Of a stretch of 52,893 bases of DNA, positions 18,398-27,455 are shown in pieces. This DNA is from Actinomycetota bacterium. Lineage in GTDB: Bacteria; Actinomycetota; Actinomycetes; Actinomycetales; Microbacteriaceae. The notes beneath the pieces are model-generated. The model was not told where the DNA came from. It did no database searches and worked only from the letters and a program-made list of their open reading frames with translations. Location of the stretch: the NCBI GenBank assembly GCA_947450345.1, contig CANFVD010000005.1:1-52893 (forward strand), given 5' to 3'. Each line of letters starts with the position of its first letter. Position 1 is the stretch's first letter. The translations under genes were made by a program, and so were the position numbers.

Positions 18398-19102
18398 GTG
18401 CACACCTCTGAACTAACTGACTTCAGACCCGCGGAGCGCTGGGCGCTCGTTCGCGATGGTCACGCGGTCATCACGCAGGGCATTGTGTGCGTCATCGACG
18501 CCATTCCCGGCGCTGGGTTGCGTCTCGACGCGCACCTGGCCACTGGCCTGAAAGACGCGGTTGCGATAGAGCAGTCGGCGCTCTGGGTGCACGGTGTTTT
18601 GACGCACCCGCCTCGCGATCTCGCTGTGGCTGGACTGCACGGGGCGCGTCTTTACGTGGACATTCCTCACGCACGGGTTCGCGAACTCAACATTGGCTCC
18701 GACGACTGCACACAATTTGGCAACAAACTCGTTACGAGCGCCGCGCGTACCGCAGCCGACATTGCCCGCTACTCCCCCGATGACGCGTGTGCGGTGCGCC
18801 AGTTGGTTTCACTGGCTCACGCCACCAAATACCGAACGGAAGATGCCCTTGAGATTGTCGGCCGCACGGTGCACCTACCCTTTGCGCGCCGTGCCCGGCA
18901 ACGCCTGCGCGCCGCTCTCGCTCACCCGATAGGCGTCGTAGACACCATCGATCCGTCGGATGGCGTTCAGGAGACGCTCGAGGTGCCCCGTGTCGCTCAT
19001 CTCAAAAACGAATCGGTTGAGGGCGAGGCGTTCGGTCGTGGTCGTGACGGTCGCCGACAAGATATTGACGTGATTCTCGGCGAGGACGCGTGTGACGTCT
19101 GA
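18398..19102 (+). CDS. AbiEi-like small protein whose reading frame continues antisense into rel
   Basis: 234 codons from GTG 18398, no SD. Residues 1-170 look like the antitoxin/endonuclease-like proteins of actinobacteria annotated as AbiEi-related: EQSALWVHGVLTHPPRDLAV, then a VRELNIGSDDCTQFGNKLVT segment, then TAADIARYSPDDAC. From about residue 160 the frame lies opposite the rel 3' end (rel stops at 18877-18875), and the last 75 residues lack any family look. I infer that the ancestral stop near residue 165-175 was lost and translation now runs to 19102. No partner toxin gene is adjacent, so a toxin-antitoxin role is unsupported. Confidence 0.55.
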   Translation: MHTSELTDFRPAERWALVRDGHAVITQGIVCVIDAIPGAGLRLDAHLATGLKDAVAIEQSALWVHGVLTHPPRDLAVAGLHGARLYVDIPHARVRELNIGSDDCTQFGNKLVTSAARTAADIARYSPDDACAVRQLVSLAHATKYRTEDALEIVGRTVHLPFARRARQRLRAALAHPIGVVDTIDPSDGVQETLEVPRVAHLKNESVEGEAFGRGRDGRRQDIDVILGEDACDV

Positions 19103-21163
19103 AAGAAGTGCGGCACGGTCGAGAGCCTCTACCTGCACCTGAACGAGGAAAATGCTCTTCGACGTGGGCGACCAGTCGACCTCAATGAGTCGTTCTGGCT
19201 CCCGCATCAGCGTCGTCACATTCGTGCAGTTGGCGCGATGCACCGAGACACCTTGCCCGCGGGTCACAAAGCCCCGAATCTCATCTCCCGGAAGGGGGGT
19301 GCAGCACTTGGCAAGTTTGACCAAGATGTCGGGAGCGCCCCGAACGAGAACGCCCGAATCGCTGCGACGCGTGCCACGCATGCCACCGCGCGCCGGAATG
19401 ATGACATCCGGTGTCTCGCTGTCGACTTCTTCGTTGACGCTCAACAGGATTTTCTCGATCACCGACTGCGTGGAGACGTGCCCCTCTCCCACAGCCGCAT
19501 ACAGTGAGGACACATCGTCGTACTTCAGTAGTGCGGTGACTTCGGCAAGCGTGTCCGAGGTCATGAGACGCTGCAGAGGCAGATTCTGTTTTCGCATGGC
19601 ACGAGCAATCATGTCTCTGCCCTGCTCCACCGCCTCATCGCGGCGCTCCTTAGAGAACCACTGCTTGATCTTCGACTTCGTGCGCGTCGATGCCACGAAA
19701 CCCACCCAGTCTTGGCTGGGACCGGCGTCGGGGTTCTTGCTGGTGAGGATTTCGATGACGTCACCCGAAGCTACCTGGGTGTCCAATGGCACCAGTCGCC
19801 CGTTGACCTTGGCACCCATCGTGCGATGACCCACTTCGGTGTGCACAGCATAGGCAAAGTCCACCGGGGTGGCCCCCGCCGGGAGACCAATCACCCTCCC
19901 CTTGGGCGTAAAGACGTAAACCTCTTTGCTGCCGATTTCGAATCGCAACGAGTCGAGGAACTCGTGCGGGTCATCGGTGTCAGCTTCCCAGTCCGAAATA
20001 TGCGCCAACCAGGCCATGTCGGTATCCGCCAACGACAACGTGTCGGTTCCGCGACCGCCGGCCTGCTTAGCCTTGTACATCCAGTGAGCTGCCACACCGA
20101 ACTCGGCTCGCTGATGCATTTCTGGGGTACGAATTTGAATCTCTACGGGCCGGCCACCCGGACCCATGACCGTCGTATGCAACGACTGGTAGAGATTGAA
20201 TTTGGGTGTTGCGATGTAATCCTTGAATCGACCCGGGAGCGGATTCCAGCGGCTGTGAATCGAACCCAAGATTCCGTAGCAGTCCCGCACGGACGGGACG
20301 ATGACGCGGATGCCCACGAGATCGTAGATTTCGTCGAACTCGCGACCGCGCAAAACCATCTTCTGGTAAATCGAGTAGAACTGTTTTGGTCGGCCCTGAA
20401 CCTCGCCGCGAATACGACTCACGCGCAGATCGTCACGCACCGCGGCAATGACGTCCGCCACAAACTCTTCCCGCTCGGGAGTTCGCTGCTGCACCAGGTT
20501 AGAAATTTCGGAGTAAATCTTGGGGTGGAGCACAGCGAACGACAAATCTTCGAGTTCCCACTTCATCGCAGAAATTCCGAGGCGATGGGCCAGCGGGGCA
20601 AAAATATCGAGTGTCTCCCGCGCCTTCCGCGCGGCACTCTCCGGTGCAACAAAACCCCACGTCCGCGCGTTGTGAAGTCGGTCAGCGAGCTTGATGACGA
20701 GAACACGTATGTCGCGCGACATCGCGACGATCATCTTGCGAACCGTCTCTGCCTGAGCGGATTCCCCATACGTCACGCGGTCGAGCTTGGTCACGCCATC
20801 GACAAGCATGGCTACTTCGGCGCCAAAGTCGATCTCCGCTTGGGCGAGCGTGTAGTCGGTATCTTCCACGGTGTCGTGCAGAATAGCGGCAATCAGTGTC
20901 TTAGCGCCAATGCCCAACTCCGCCAGAATCTGCGCCACCGCCACGGGATGGGTGATGTACGGCTCGCCACTCTTCCGGGTCTGGCCCTCGTGTGCCCGGC
21001 GCGCGACCTCGTAGGCACGTTCCAAGCTGGCAACGTCCGCTTTGGGATGCTGGGCGCGAACGGTGCGAACCAGCAGCTCAAAGCCATCCGTGCCTGTTGC
21101 CCGCCAAAAGATTCTGGGCACAAGGCGGCGCAGGGCATTAGTGGTTGCCGGAACTTCCGTCAT
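18875..21163 (-). CDS. rel: Bifunctional (p)ppGpp synthetase/hydrolase
   Basis: Makes and degrades the stringent alarmone. 762 aa. Hydrolase domain with HD pair His96-Asp97 in ILHDTVEDTDYT and the KLADRLHNARTW motif; synthetase domain with RPKQFYSIYQKM and EIYDLVGIRVIV; TGS domain with VFTPKGRVIGLPAGATPVDF; a Cys-containing motif CCTPLPGDEIRG; a C-terminal ACT domain. Both activities look intact, as usual for the single Rel of actinobacteria. The ATG is preceded by GGGAGG. A hairpin covers part of this SD (separate entry). Follows secF by 44 nt. Confidence 0.97.
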   Translation of the reverse strand: MTEVPATTNALRRLVPRIFWRATGTDGFELLVRTVRAQHPKADVASLERAYEVARRAHEGQTRKSGEPYITHPVAVAQILAELGIGAKTLIAAILHDTVEDTDYTLAQAEIDFGAEVAMLVDGVTKLDRVTYGESAQAETVRKMIVAMSRDIRVLVIKLADRLHNARTWGFVAPESAARKARETLDIFAPLAHRLGISAMKWELEDLSFAVLHPKIYSEISNLVQQRTPEREEFVADVIAAVRDDLRVSRIRGEVQGRPKQFYSIYQKMVLRGREFDEIYDLVGIRVIVPSVRDCYGILGSIHSRWNPLPGRFKDYIATPKFNLYQSLHTTVMGPGGRPVEIQIRTPEMHQRAEFGVAAHWMYKAKQAGGRGTDTLSLADTDMAWLAHISDWEADTDDPHEFLDSLRFEIGSKEVYVFTPKGRVIGLPAGATPVDFAYAVHTEVGHRTMGAKVNGRLVPLDTQVASGDVIEILTSKNPDAGPSQDWVGFVASTRTKSKIKQWFSKERRDEAVEQGRDMIARAMRKQNLPLQRLMTSDTLAEVTALLKYDDVSSLYAAVGEGHVSTQSVIEKILLSVNEEVDSETPDVIIPARGGMRGTRRSDSGVLVRGAPDILVKLAKCCTPLPGDEIRGFVTRGQGVSVHRANCTNVTTLMREPERLIEVDWSPTSKSIFLVQVQVEALDRAALLSDVTRVLAENHVNILSATVTTTTERLALNRFVFEMSDTGHLERLLNAIRRIDGVYDAYRVSESGAQALPGTARKG

Positions 21164-21167
21164 TGCG

Positions 21168-21191
21168 CCTCCCGATATCTCTATTATCGGG
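21168..21191 (-). promoter_or_regulatory. Inverted repeat overlapping the rel Shine-Dalgarno sequence
   Basis: On the minus strand CCCGATA (21191-21185), loop of 7 nt, TATCGGG (21177-21171), then AGG. The SD GGGAGG (21173-21168) shares its GGG with the 3' arm, 4 nt before ATG. Could act as an RNA switch on rel translation or as a protein operator; GATAAT inside it also resembles a -10. Confidence 0.55.
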
Positions 21192-21207
21192 GTTAACTCA
21201 GCGGCGG

Positions 21208-22224
21208 TTAGGCGTCGGCGCGCTCACGCGCCTTTTCCTGAAGTTCGCGCAGACGCGTGTCGTTCTTCTTGATGGCGGGTTCGCGCATGCGCATTCCGGC
21301 GTACAGCGGCGCTGCTAAGAAGATTGTGGAGTATGTTCCCACAACAATTCCGACGAGAAGCGCTAACGAAATGTCGCGGAGGGTTCCCGCGCCCAAGACA
21401 AAAGCACCGATGAACAGGATGGCCGCAACGGGAAGCGCGGCAACAACGGCCGTGTTCAACGAGCGAACCAACGTTTGGTTGATACCGAGATTGACTTGCT
21501 GGCCAAAGGTCAGAGATGCGTCACGGGTTTGGCCCGTGGTGTTCTCACGTATCTTGTCGAACACCACAACGGTGTCATACAGCGAGTAGCCCAGGATTGT
21601 GAGGAGACCAATCACGGCACCGGGCGTGACCTCAAATCCCGTAATGCCATAGATGCCGGCAGTAATAATCACATCGTGAATCAGCGCAATGATCGCCACG
21701 AGGGACATCTTCCACGTGCGGAAGTACAAAGCAAGAACGATGCCGGCCAACACGAGGAAGACGATCAGCGCGCGAAGCGCCTGGGTCGTGATGTCGGCTC
21801 CCCACGTGGCGCCAATGAACGACGACGTCACATTCGTATCCGGAACGCCATAGCCCGTTGCCAAAGCTACCGAGACCGCATCGGTCTGTTCGTTGGTCAT
21901 TTGCTGGGTCTGAACGCGAATGGAGTTCGAACCCACGATGGAAATCTTGGGCACGAGTTGAGAGTCAACCGTGGCAACGGCATCACTGGCGATCTGCTGG
22001 TTGGTGTCAGGAACGTTGGATACGGTGAACTCACTGCCACCGGTGAACTCGATGCCGAGGTTGAAGGCTTTGTCGATCTGGAAGCCGCCGCGGGCCAGAG
22101 GACCAAGAATGCTGATGAGCACGAGAGCAATGGAAATGAGATACCACCAGCGGCGGCGCTCAACGAAGCGGAATGACCGAGCTCCGGAATAGAGGTCGTT
22201 ACCAAATTGGCCCATGGTCGCCAT
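21208..22224 (-). CDS. secF: Protein translocase subunit SecF
   Basis: With SecD it uses the proton gradient to pull exported proteins through SecYEG. 338 aa, six predicted helices: one near residues 27-45, and a cluster between about 150 and 310 with ALIHDVIITAGIYGITGFEV and LGYSLYDTVVVFDKIRENT, the SecF signature. The first periplasmic domain begins NLGIEFTGGSEF. The ATG shares one base with the secD stop (TAATG), so coupled. An internal ATG gives the alternative start MGQFGNDLYS. Confidence 0.96.
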   Translation of the reverse strand: MATMGQFGNDLYSGARSFRFVERRRWWYLISIALVLISILGPLARGGFQIDKAFNLGIEFTGGSEFTVSNVPDTNQQIASDAVATVDSQLVPKISIVGSNSIRVQTQQMTNEQTDAVSVALATGYGVPDTNVTSSFIGATWGADITTQALRALIVFLVLAGIVLALYFRTWKMSLVAIIALIHDVIITAGIYGITGFEVTPGAVIGLLTILGYSLYDTVVVFDKIRENTTGQTRDASLTFGQQVNLGINQTLVRSLNTAVVAALPVAAILFIGAFVLGAGTLRDISLALLVGIVVGTYSTIFLAAPLYAGMRMREPAIKKNDTRLRELQEKARERADA

Positions 22225-23933
22225 TAGCTCTCGCCCCGATCTGCTGCGTCGAGAGCAGCCTTGCGCTCAGCAATCGTCTGGCGCCGTGCTGCTTCACGGC
22301 TCGCCGACTTGAGTTTGGTTTCTTTTACACCGGGTGATTTTGTCACTTGGAAGCGACCGCGACCCTGGTAGACGGCATTCAGCGACATGTGACCCAGGCC
22401 GCTGAGTCGATGACCACTCGCAAAGAAGCGCGAGCGCGCGAGAAGCTGAAGCATAGGGTGAGTGAAGAGAGCCACCACGACAAGGTCAACGATCGTCGTG
22501 AGACCCAGTGTGAGTGCGAAACCACGAACGTTTCCGATAGCCAAGATAAAGAGCACGAGCGCGGCGAGGAAGTTGACCGAGTCGCTGACGATGATGGTCC
22601 GGATGGCGCGGCGCCAACCCGAATCGACAGCGGACTCGAGCCCGCGCCCCTCACGGAGCTCGTCACGGATTCGCTCGAAGTAAACGATGAATGAGTCGGC
22701 CGTGATTCCGATGGCCACAATCAAGCCCGCGACGCCGGAAAGAGACAACCGGAATCCCTCTTGCGCCGACAGAATCGTGACCGTGAAATACGTGATGACG
22801 GCCGCAACGACAAGAGAGAGAATCGTGACGAAACCGAGCGCGCGATACTGGATGAGCGAATAAATGATCACCAATGCCAGCCCGATAGCACCAGCCAGAA
22901 GGCCACTGAGAAGTTGGGCAGCGCCAAGCGTCGCCGAAATGGTGTCGGAACTCTGGACCTGGAAGCCAATGGGCAGAGCGCCATACTTCAACTGATCGGC
23001 CAATGTCTTTGCCGAGGTTTGCGTGAACCCACCTGAAATTTGGGGCTTCCCGTTGGTGATGGCTGACTGAGTGCTGGGGGCCGAAATCACGAGCCCATCG
23101 AGCACAATGGCGAACTGGTTCTGTGCTCCCGTAAGACCGACGAGGCGCGTGGTGGTGTCGGCAAACTTCTTGGTCCCGGCTGGGTCGAAGACAATGTCGA
23201 CAGCCCATTGGCCGGTGGACGCACCCGTCTGCGTGGTGATGATGCCGGCGGAAGCGTCACTGATGTCGCTGCCGTCAACCTCGACGGGACCGAGCAAGTA
23301 CTTCACCGTGTTACTGGGATCACAGGTGATCAGGGGAAGGTCTACCGGTGCGGTGCTCGCCGACTGAACGTCCTCCGAGGCGCACGAGAACGCCTGATAC
23401 TGCGCGGCCAATGCGGGCGTCACCCAGTTCATGTCCGACCCGTTTGAGGGCTGAACAAGGGGCGTGCTGGGCAGGTTGGGGTCAATATTCGCCGGATCCG
23501 CCGTGCTCGTGGTTCCATCGGCGTTGGCAACCTCGTTCGTTGGTCCCGAGGTCGCAAGAACGGGACGGAAGTCCAACTTGGCCGAAGCCTCGATGCGGGC
23601 AACAGTTTCTTTATCCGGCGTGCCCGGAATGGACACGACGACGTTGCTGGAGCCCTGCGTGTTGATTTCTGCTTCTGAGACACCCGAGGCATCAATGCGC
23701 TGACGAATGATCGCCACAGCCTGCTTGAGCTGCTCTTCGGTGACCGTCGTGTCATTGACCTTGGGTGTCAGCACAATCTGCGTGCCGCCCTGCAGGTCGA
23801 GAGCCAACTTGGGTGTCCACGTGCCACTACCAAAGAGCACACCGGCACCCGTGCCGACCACGAGGACGGCGATGATGACGGCAAGCCAGATGAGGTTGCG
23901 CACAGCTTGGCGAGCTTGAGTACTTCGAGCCAC
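22224..23933 (-). CDS. secD: Protein translocase subunit SecD
   Basis: 569 aa. An N-terminal helix (residues 14-36) is followed by the D-x-x-GG motif in LALDLQGGTQIVL, then a long extracytoplasmic P1 domain. It has a Ser/Thr/Asn-rich insert near residues 130-170 (NADGTTSTADPANIDPNLPS), and five further helices follow, including GLIVAIGITADSFIVYFERI. A basic C-terminal tail ends the protein. Start GTG 23933 has no clear SD; the gap to yajC is 52 nt. Forms the yajC-secD-secF unit. Confidence 0.96.
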   Translation of the reverse strand: MARSTQARQAVRNLIWLAVIIAVLVVGTGAGVLFGSGTWTPKLALDLQGGTQIVLTPKVNDTTVTEEQLKQAVAIIRQRIDASGVSEAEINTQGSSNVVVSIPGTPDKETVARIEASAKLDFRPVLATSGPTNEVANADGTTSTADPANIDPNLPSTPLVQPSNGSDMNWVTPALAAQYQAFSCASEDVQSASTAPVDLPLITCDPSNTVKYLLGPVEVDGSDISDASAGIITTQTGASTGQWAVDIVFDPAGTKKFADTTTRLVGLTGAQNQFAIVLDGLVISAPSTQSAITNGKPQISGGFTQTSAKTLADQLKYGALPIGFQVQSSDTISATLGAAQLLSGLLAGAIGLALVIIYSLIQYRALGFVTILSLVVAAVITYFTVTILSAQEGFRLSLSGVAGLIVAIGITADSFIVYFERIRDELREGRGLESAVDSGWRRAIRTIIVSDSVNFLAALVLFILAIGNVRGFALTLGLTTIVDLVVVALFTHPMLQLLARSRFFASGHRLSGLGHMSLNAVYQGRGRFQVTKSPGVKETKLKSASREAARRQTIAERKAALDAADRGES

Positions 23934-23985
23934 GGAGAAAAGGTTCGCTTTCGGTATCAGCGGAAGAGGAAGATGCGGCTAAAGC

Positions 23986-24414
23986 CTACTTGCTAGAACC
24001 TGATGCCGGCTTACGCGCGGGCTTGGTCGCCGGCTTCTGAACGCGCTCACCAAACTGAGGGTCAGCGGCGTTCTTGGCAGGCTTAGCAGCAACTTGGGCG
24101 GCAGCCTTGGGCTCTGGTGCACTCTTGGTAGCAGTCGCGGGAGCCTCAACAACGCGTGCGATGACCTGACGGTGAACGGTCAGCGTGTTTCCGGGAGACG
24201 TTTCGAGAACAACCTTGTTGTCGACGTCATCGATTTTCTTGATGTGTGCATAAACACCAAAGTTGGTCATGACCTCGGCGCCAACCTTGACCTTGTCTTG
24301 CATCTCGGCGGCATCGCGACGACGCTTGCGGCTGTTGCGAACCATGAAAATGATGAGCACGACGAGAACGGCGCCCATGAGGAGAAGTGTTGGGTCAAAC
24401 TTGGTGAAGTCCAC
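23986..24414 (-). CDS. yajC: Preprotein translocase subunit YajC
   Basis: Small membrane partner of SecDF. I place the start at GTG 24414, giving 142 aa that begin MDFTKFDPTLLLMGAVLVV, which fits the family's short N-terminus; GGA lies 5 nt upstream. In-frame codons upstream reach into ruvB; GTG 24441 (MGLSFDWILV) is the other candidate. One helix (about residues 10-28) is followed by NSRKRRRDAAEMQDKVKVG, VMTNFGVYAHIKKIDD and an Ala/Lys/Pro-rich tail of about 50 residues. TATACT (24462-24457) may be its -10. Confidence 0.9.
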   Translation of the reverse strand: MDFTKFDPTLLLMGAVLVVLIIFMVRNSRKRRRDAAEMQDKVKVGAEVMTNFGVYAHIKKIDDVDNKVVLETSPGNTLTVHRQVIARVVEAPATATKSAPEPKAAAQVAAKPAKNAADPQFGERVQKPATKPARKPASGSSK

Positions 24415-24445
24415 GAGAATCCAATCGAAGCTAAGGCCCACTGTG

Positions 24446-24481
24446 GGCGCTAATTGAGTATATGGCGCTAATGCTGAGTAT
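24446..24481 (-). repeat. Imperfect direct repeat between ruvB and yajC
   Basis: Two near-identical units: GGCGCTAATTGAGTAT (24446-24461) and GGCGCTAATGCTGAGTAT (24464-24481), differing by a 2-nt insertion. They end against the ruvB stop (24484-24482) and include TATACT, a candidate -10 of yajC. Spacing is about 18 nt, not a whole helical turn multiple. Confidence 0.6.
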
Positions 24482-25501
24482 TTAGTCGAAGAGCGTGCCG
24501 CGTTCTGGCGGAGTTCGACCAAGATGCTCCCACGTGGCACGCGTGGCCACTCGACCGCGCTGCGTTCGCGCCATCAGGCCCTCCCGAATGAGAAATGGCT
24601 CGACAACGGATTCCACCGTCTCGGTTTCTTCGCCCACGGAGACGGCCAACGAACTCAGCCCCACTGGTCCACCCTCGAAACGATCGAGGAGCGCCTCAAG
24701 GACGGCTCGGTCGAGTCGATCCAGCCCACGAGCATCAACGTCAAACAAATCGAGAGCCGCTTGAGCGCTCGAGAGGGCGTCCGTCCCGCCGTGGACATCG
24801 GCGTAGTCGCGAACGCGCCTGAGGAGACGATTTGCGATTCGCGGGGTCCCGCGACTGCGCCGCGCAATCTCTGCCAACGCCAAGGGCGGGAGGTCGAGAG
24901 ACAGAAGGCGCGCTGACCGCCCGAGAACTCTTTCGAGTTCGTCGACGTCGTAAAACTCGAGGTGGGCGGTGAAACCGAAGCGATCTCGAAGCGGGTTGGC
25001 CAGTAGGCCCGTCCGCGTGGTGGCACCGACGAGGGTAAACGGAGGAACGTCCAAGGCAATAGACGTGGCACCCACTCCCTTGCCGACCATGATGTCGATG
25101 CGGAAGTCTTCCATGGCGAGGTAGAGCATTTCCTCTGCCGGCTTGGCCATGCGGTGAATCTCATCAATGAAAAGAATCTCCCCGGGCACCAGGGCAGACA
25201 ACAGTGCCGCGAGGTCTCCGGCGTGTGAGATTGCGGGACCGCTCGATACGCGAATGGCTTGGCCCGTCTCGTGGGCGACGATCATGGCCAGCGTGGTCTT
25301 GCCGAGGCCGGGTGGACCCGACAGGAGCACGTGGTCGGGAGTTCGACCCGACTGAGCGGCCGCACGCAGGAGAACGTCCAACTGGGCCACCACACGCTTC
25401 TGCCCCACAAACTCATGGAGGCTCGTAGGCCGCAAGGCGCTTTCGAACTGACGTTCCGCGTCGTCCGCTGGGATGCTGGACAGCACGGTCTCGTCACTCA
25501 C
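24482..25501 (-). CDS. ruvB: Holliday junction branch migration ATPase RuvB
   Basis: Hexameric AAA+ motor that drives branch migration with RuvA. 339 aa; the N-terminal [15 protein letters not shown], Walker [10 protein letters not shown] at residues 62-70, Walker [10 protein letters not shown], sensor 1 GATTRTGLL and the arginine-finger region LRDRFGF are present, followed by the winged-helix domain ending [13 protein letters not shown] start overlaps the ruvA stop (GTGA). Gene order ruvC-ruvA-ruvB is standard. Confidence 0.97.
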   Translation of the reverse strand: MSDETVLSSIPADDAERQFESALRPTSLHEFVGQKRVVAQLDVLLRAAAQSGRTPDHVLLSGPPGLGKTTLAMIVAHETGQAIRVSSGPAISHAGDLAALLSALVPGEILFIDEIHRMAKPAEEMLYLAMEDFRIDIMVGKGVGATSIALDVPPFTLVGATTRTGLLANPLRDRFGFTAHLEFYDVDELERVLGRSARLLSLDLPPLALAEIARRSRGTPRIANRLLRRVRDYADVHGGTDALSSAQAALDLFDVDARGLDRLDRAVLEALLDRFEGGPVGLSSLAVSVGEETETVESVVEPFLIREGLMARTQRGRVATRATWEHLGRTPPERGTLFD

Positions 25502-26088
25502 GACTGTCTCGCCATCAGAGCGAGGGCCTCGCGCAACAACTGTGAGGTCGTCTTCCCGGTCGTCTCCACGTCGGCCATGGTTTCGCGAGCCAAGCGATCC
25601 GACCAGCCGAGGCCCACGAGTGCTGCGACAACCGCATCGACGGGAGCGCTCTTCTCGCCGGCTCCGACTGCGGTGTCATGCGCCGAGACCGCAGCCAAGC
25701 GTCCCGCGAGTTGCACGCAAATGAGTTTGGCTGTCTTGGGCCCGATTCCCGAAACCCGCGTGAACGCCTTATCGTCGTCGTTCGCTACGGCATCGAACAC
25801 CTGCGCCGGGGTGAGTTCAGACAGAACGGCGAGGGCCGAACGCGGACCCACGCCCGTCACCGAGAGCAGTGTGTCAAAAATTTGGCCCGACTCGCGGGAC
25901 TCAAAACCGTAGAGCGTAATGGCGTCTCCACGCACAATCGTCGTGATGACGAGGTGAGCGCTCTCCCCCACAGCAAGTGAGAGCGCGTGTGTCGGGGTGA
26001 CATGGACGCCGTATCCCACTCCCGCAACGTCAATGACGACGAACCCGGGAGTTTGCGCCTCGATGGTTCCGCGCAGCGATGAAATCAC
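25498..26088 (-). CDS. ruvA: Holliday junction DNA-binding protein RuvA
   Basis: Tetramer that holds the four-way junction for RuvB. 196 aa; the OB domain begins [12 protein letters not shown], helix-hairpin-helix regions are [20 protein letters not shown] and [19 protein letters not shown], and domain III (about 150-196) ends [18 protein letters not shown] start lies 10 nt after the ruvC stop; ends in the ruvB GTGA overlap. Confidence 0.96.
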   Translation of the reverse strand: MISSLRGTIEAQTPGFVVIDVAGVGYGVHVTPTHALSLAVGESAHLVITTIVRGDAITLYGFESRESGQIFDTLLSVTGVGPRSALAVLSELTPAQVFDAVANDDDKAFTRVSGIGPKTAKLICVQLAGRLAAVSAHDTAVGAGEKSAPVDAVVAALVGLGWSDRLARETMADVETTGKTTSQLLREALALMARQS

Positions 26089-26098
26089 GAAAGAAAGA

Positions 26099-26680
26099 CT
26101 ATGTTCGTCGGCGAGACGAGGACGTTCGCCTCTCCGCGTCGCGCCACAATTGTTGAGCTGGAGTGAGGCCAGAGCTCGCTGAACCGGCCGCCGCGGTTGC
26201 CGGCTCGATGCCCGTGCGCCATGCCGCGCAGACGGCGAGAGCGAGGGCGTCGGTTGCGTCTGGCAGGAGAGCTGACTCGTCGAGCGTCAGAATCTTTCGC
26301 ACGGCCGTCGCAACCTGCGCCTTATTCGCGCGCCCGTTGCCCGATACCGCGGCCTTGACCTCGCTCGGAGTGTGGAGGGCGACAGGAAGCCCGTGGGCAC
26401 CCGCGAGAGCCAACACCACACCGCTGGCCTGTGCCGTGCCCATCACCGTGCGAAGGTTGTGCTGAGCGAAGACCCGCTCGAGGGCGATTTGTTGGGGCGC
26501 ATGGCGCGTGATGGCGGCGTCGATAGCTGTGTGGACAGCGAAGAGACGCTCACTCAGGGGGGCATCCGCTGGCGTTTGCACAACGAATACGTCGACAAAC
26601 GTCACCCGACGTCCGGCCGCGGAATCGATAACTCCGACGCCACAGCGGGTCAGACCGGGATCGACCGCAAGGATGCGCAC
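26099..26680 (-). CDS. ruvC: Holliday junction endonuclease RuvC
   Basis: Resolves junctions by paired nicks. 193 aa, RNase H fold. Acidic catalytic residues are visible in MRILAVDPGLTRCGVGV (Asp7), IALERVFAQHN (Glu) and LPDATDALALAVC (Asp). The C-terminal tail past about residue 155 is Ala/Ser-rich and longer than in E. coli RuvC, ending in SSSRRRT. The GTG start lies 9 nt after the yebC stop. Confidence 0.95.
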   Translation of the reverse strand: MRILAVDPGLTRCGVGVIDSAAGRRVTFVDVFVVQTPADAPLSERLFAVHTAIDAAITRHAPQQIALERVFAQHNLRTVMGTAQASGVVLALAGAHGLPVALHTPSEVKAAVSGNGRANKAQVATAVRKILTLDESALLPDATDALALAVCAAWRTGIEPATAAAGSASSGLTPAQQLWRDAERRTSSSRRRT

Positions 26681-26689
26681 TGGCGCGAA

Positions 26690-27442
26690 CTAGTCTTGCT
26701 CGAGCTCGGCGAGAACTTCGTCGCTGACGTCAAAATTGCTGTAGACGTTTTGAACGTCGTCGCTGTCTTCCAGCGCTTCGATGATGCGGAACACCTTGCG
26801 GGCCGCCTCGGCGTCAACCTGCACTTCGAGATTGGGCACGAACTCTGAGTCGGCAGAATCGTAATCAATTCCGGCATCCTGAAGCGCCGTGCGCACCTTG
26901 ACCAGGTCGGCCGTGTCGGTAATGATCTCGAACGTTCCTCCGTGGCTCGACACGTCCTCAGCGCCCGCATCCAGCACTGCGGCGAGCACGTCATCCTCAG
27001 AGACATCACCGCTGACGCGAATGACACCCTTGCGGGCAAAGTTGTAGGCAACGCTGCCGGGGTCGGCCATCGTGCCACCACTGCGCGACATGGCCGTGCG
27101 CACCTCGGCGGCCGCTCGGTTCTTGTTATCGGTGAGGCACTCAATCAACAGGGCAACACCGCTCGGGCCGTAGCCCTCGTACATGATGGTGAAGTACTCA
27201 ATGGCGTCGCCGCTGAGGCCCGCTCCGCGCTTGACGGCACGGTCGATGTTGTCGTTGGGAACACTCGACTTCTTGGCCTTCTGAACCGCATCCACGAGGG
27301 TGGGGTTACCGCTCATATCGGCGCCACCCAATTTGGCGGCGACTTCAATGTTCTTGATCAGCTTGGCGAATGACTTGGCACGGCGGGCGTCGATGACGGC
27401 CTTCTTGTGCTTCGTGGTCGCCCACTTGGAGTGTCCGGACAT
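26690..27442 (-). CDS. yebC: YebC/PmpR-family protein
   Basis: Formerly called a transcriptional regulator; recent work on relatives points to a role in translation of proline-rich proteins. 250 aa with the canonical N-terminus [40 protein letters not shown] and [16 protein letters not shown]. The ATG at 27442 has TAGAAT 7 nt upstream and no SD, so a leaderless transcript is likely, in addition to read-through from pdxT. Precedes ruvCAB, the usual order. Confidence 0.95.
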   Translation of the reverse strand: MSGHSKWATTKHKKAVIDARRAKSFAKLIKNIEVAAKLGGADMSGNPTLVDAVQKAKKSSVPNDNIDRAVKRGAGLSGDAIEYFTIMYEGYGPSGVALLIECLTDNKNRAAAEVRTAMSRSGGTMADPGSVAYNFARKGVIRVSGDVSEDDVLAAVLDAGAEDVSSHGGTFEIITDTADLVKVRTALQDAGIDYDSADSEFVPNLEVQVDAEAARKVFRIIEALEDSDDVQNVYSNFDVSDEVLAELEQD

Positions 27443-27449
27443 GCCGTCA

Positions 27450-27455
27450 ATTCTA
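27450..27455 (-). promoter_or_regulatory. -10 element of a likely leaderless yebC transcript
   Basis: TAGAAT on the minus strand, overlapping the pdxT stop region, separated by 7 nt (TGACGGC) from the yebC ATG. It would uncouple yebC-ruvCAB from pdxST. No -35 match found. Confidence 0.6.

Noticed and set aside
18398-19102. Type IV toxin-antitoxin module
   Set aside because: No toxin gene lies beside it; the similarity is only to the broad AbiEi-like group.
19712-21196. 494-codon plus-strand open frame opposite rel
   Set aside because: Rel is unmistakable on the minus strand; the opposite frame is open only because of codon bias, has no recognisable domain and no SD.
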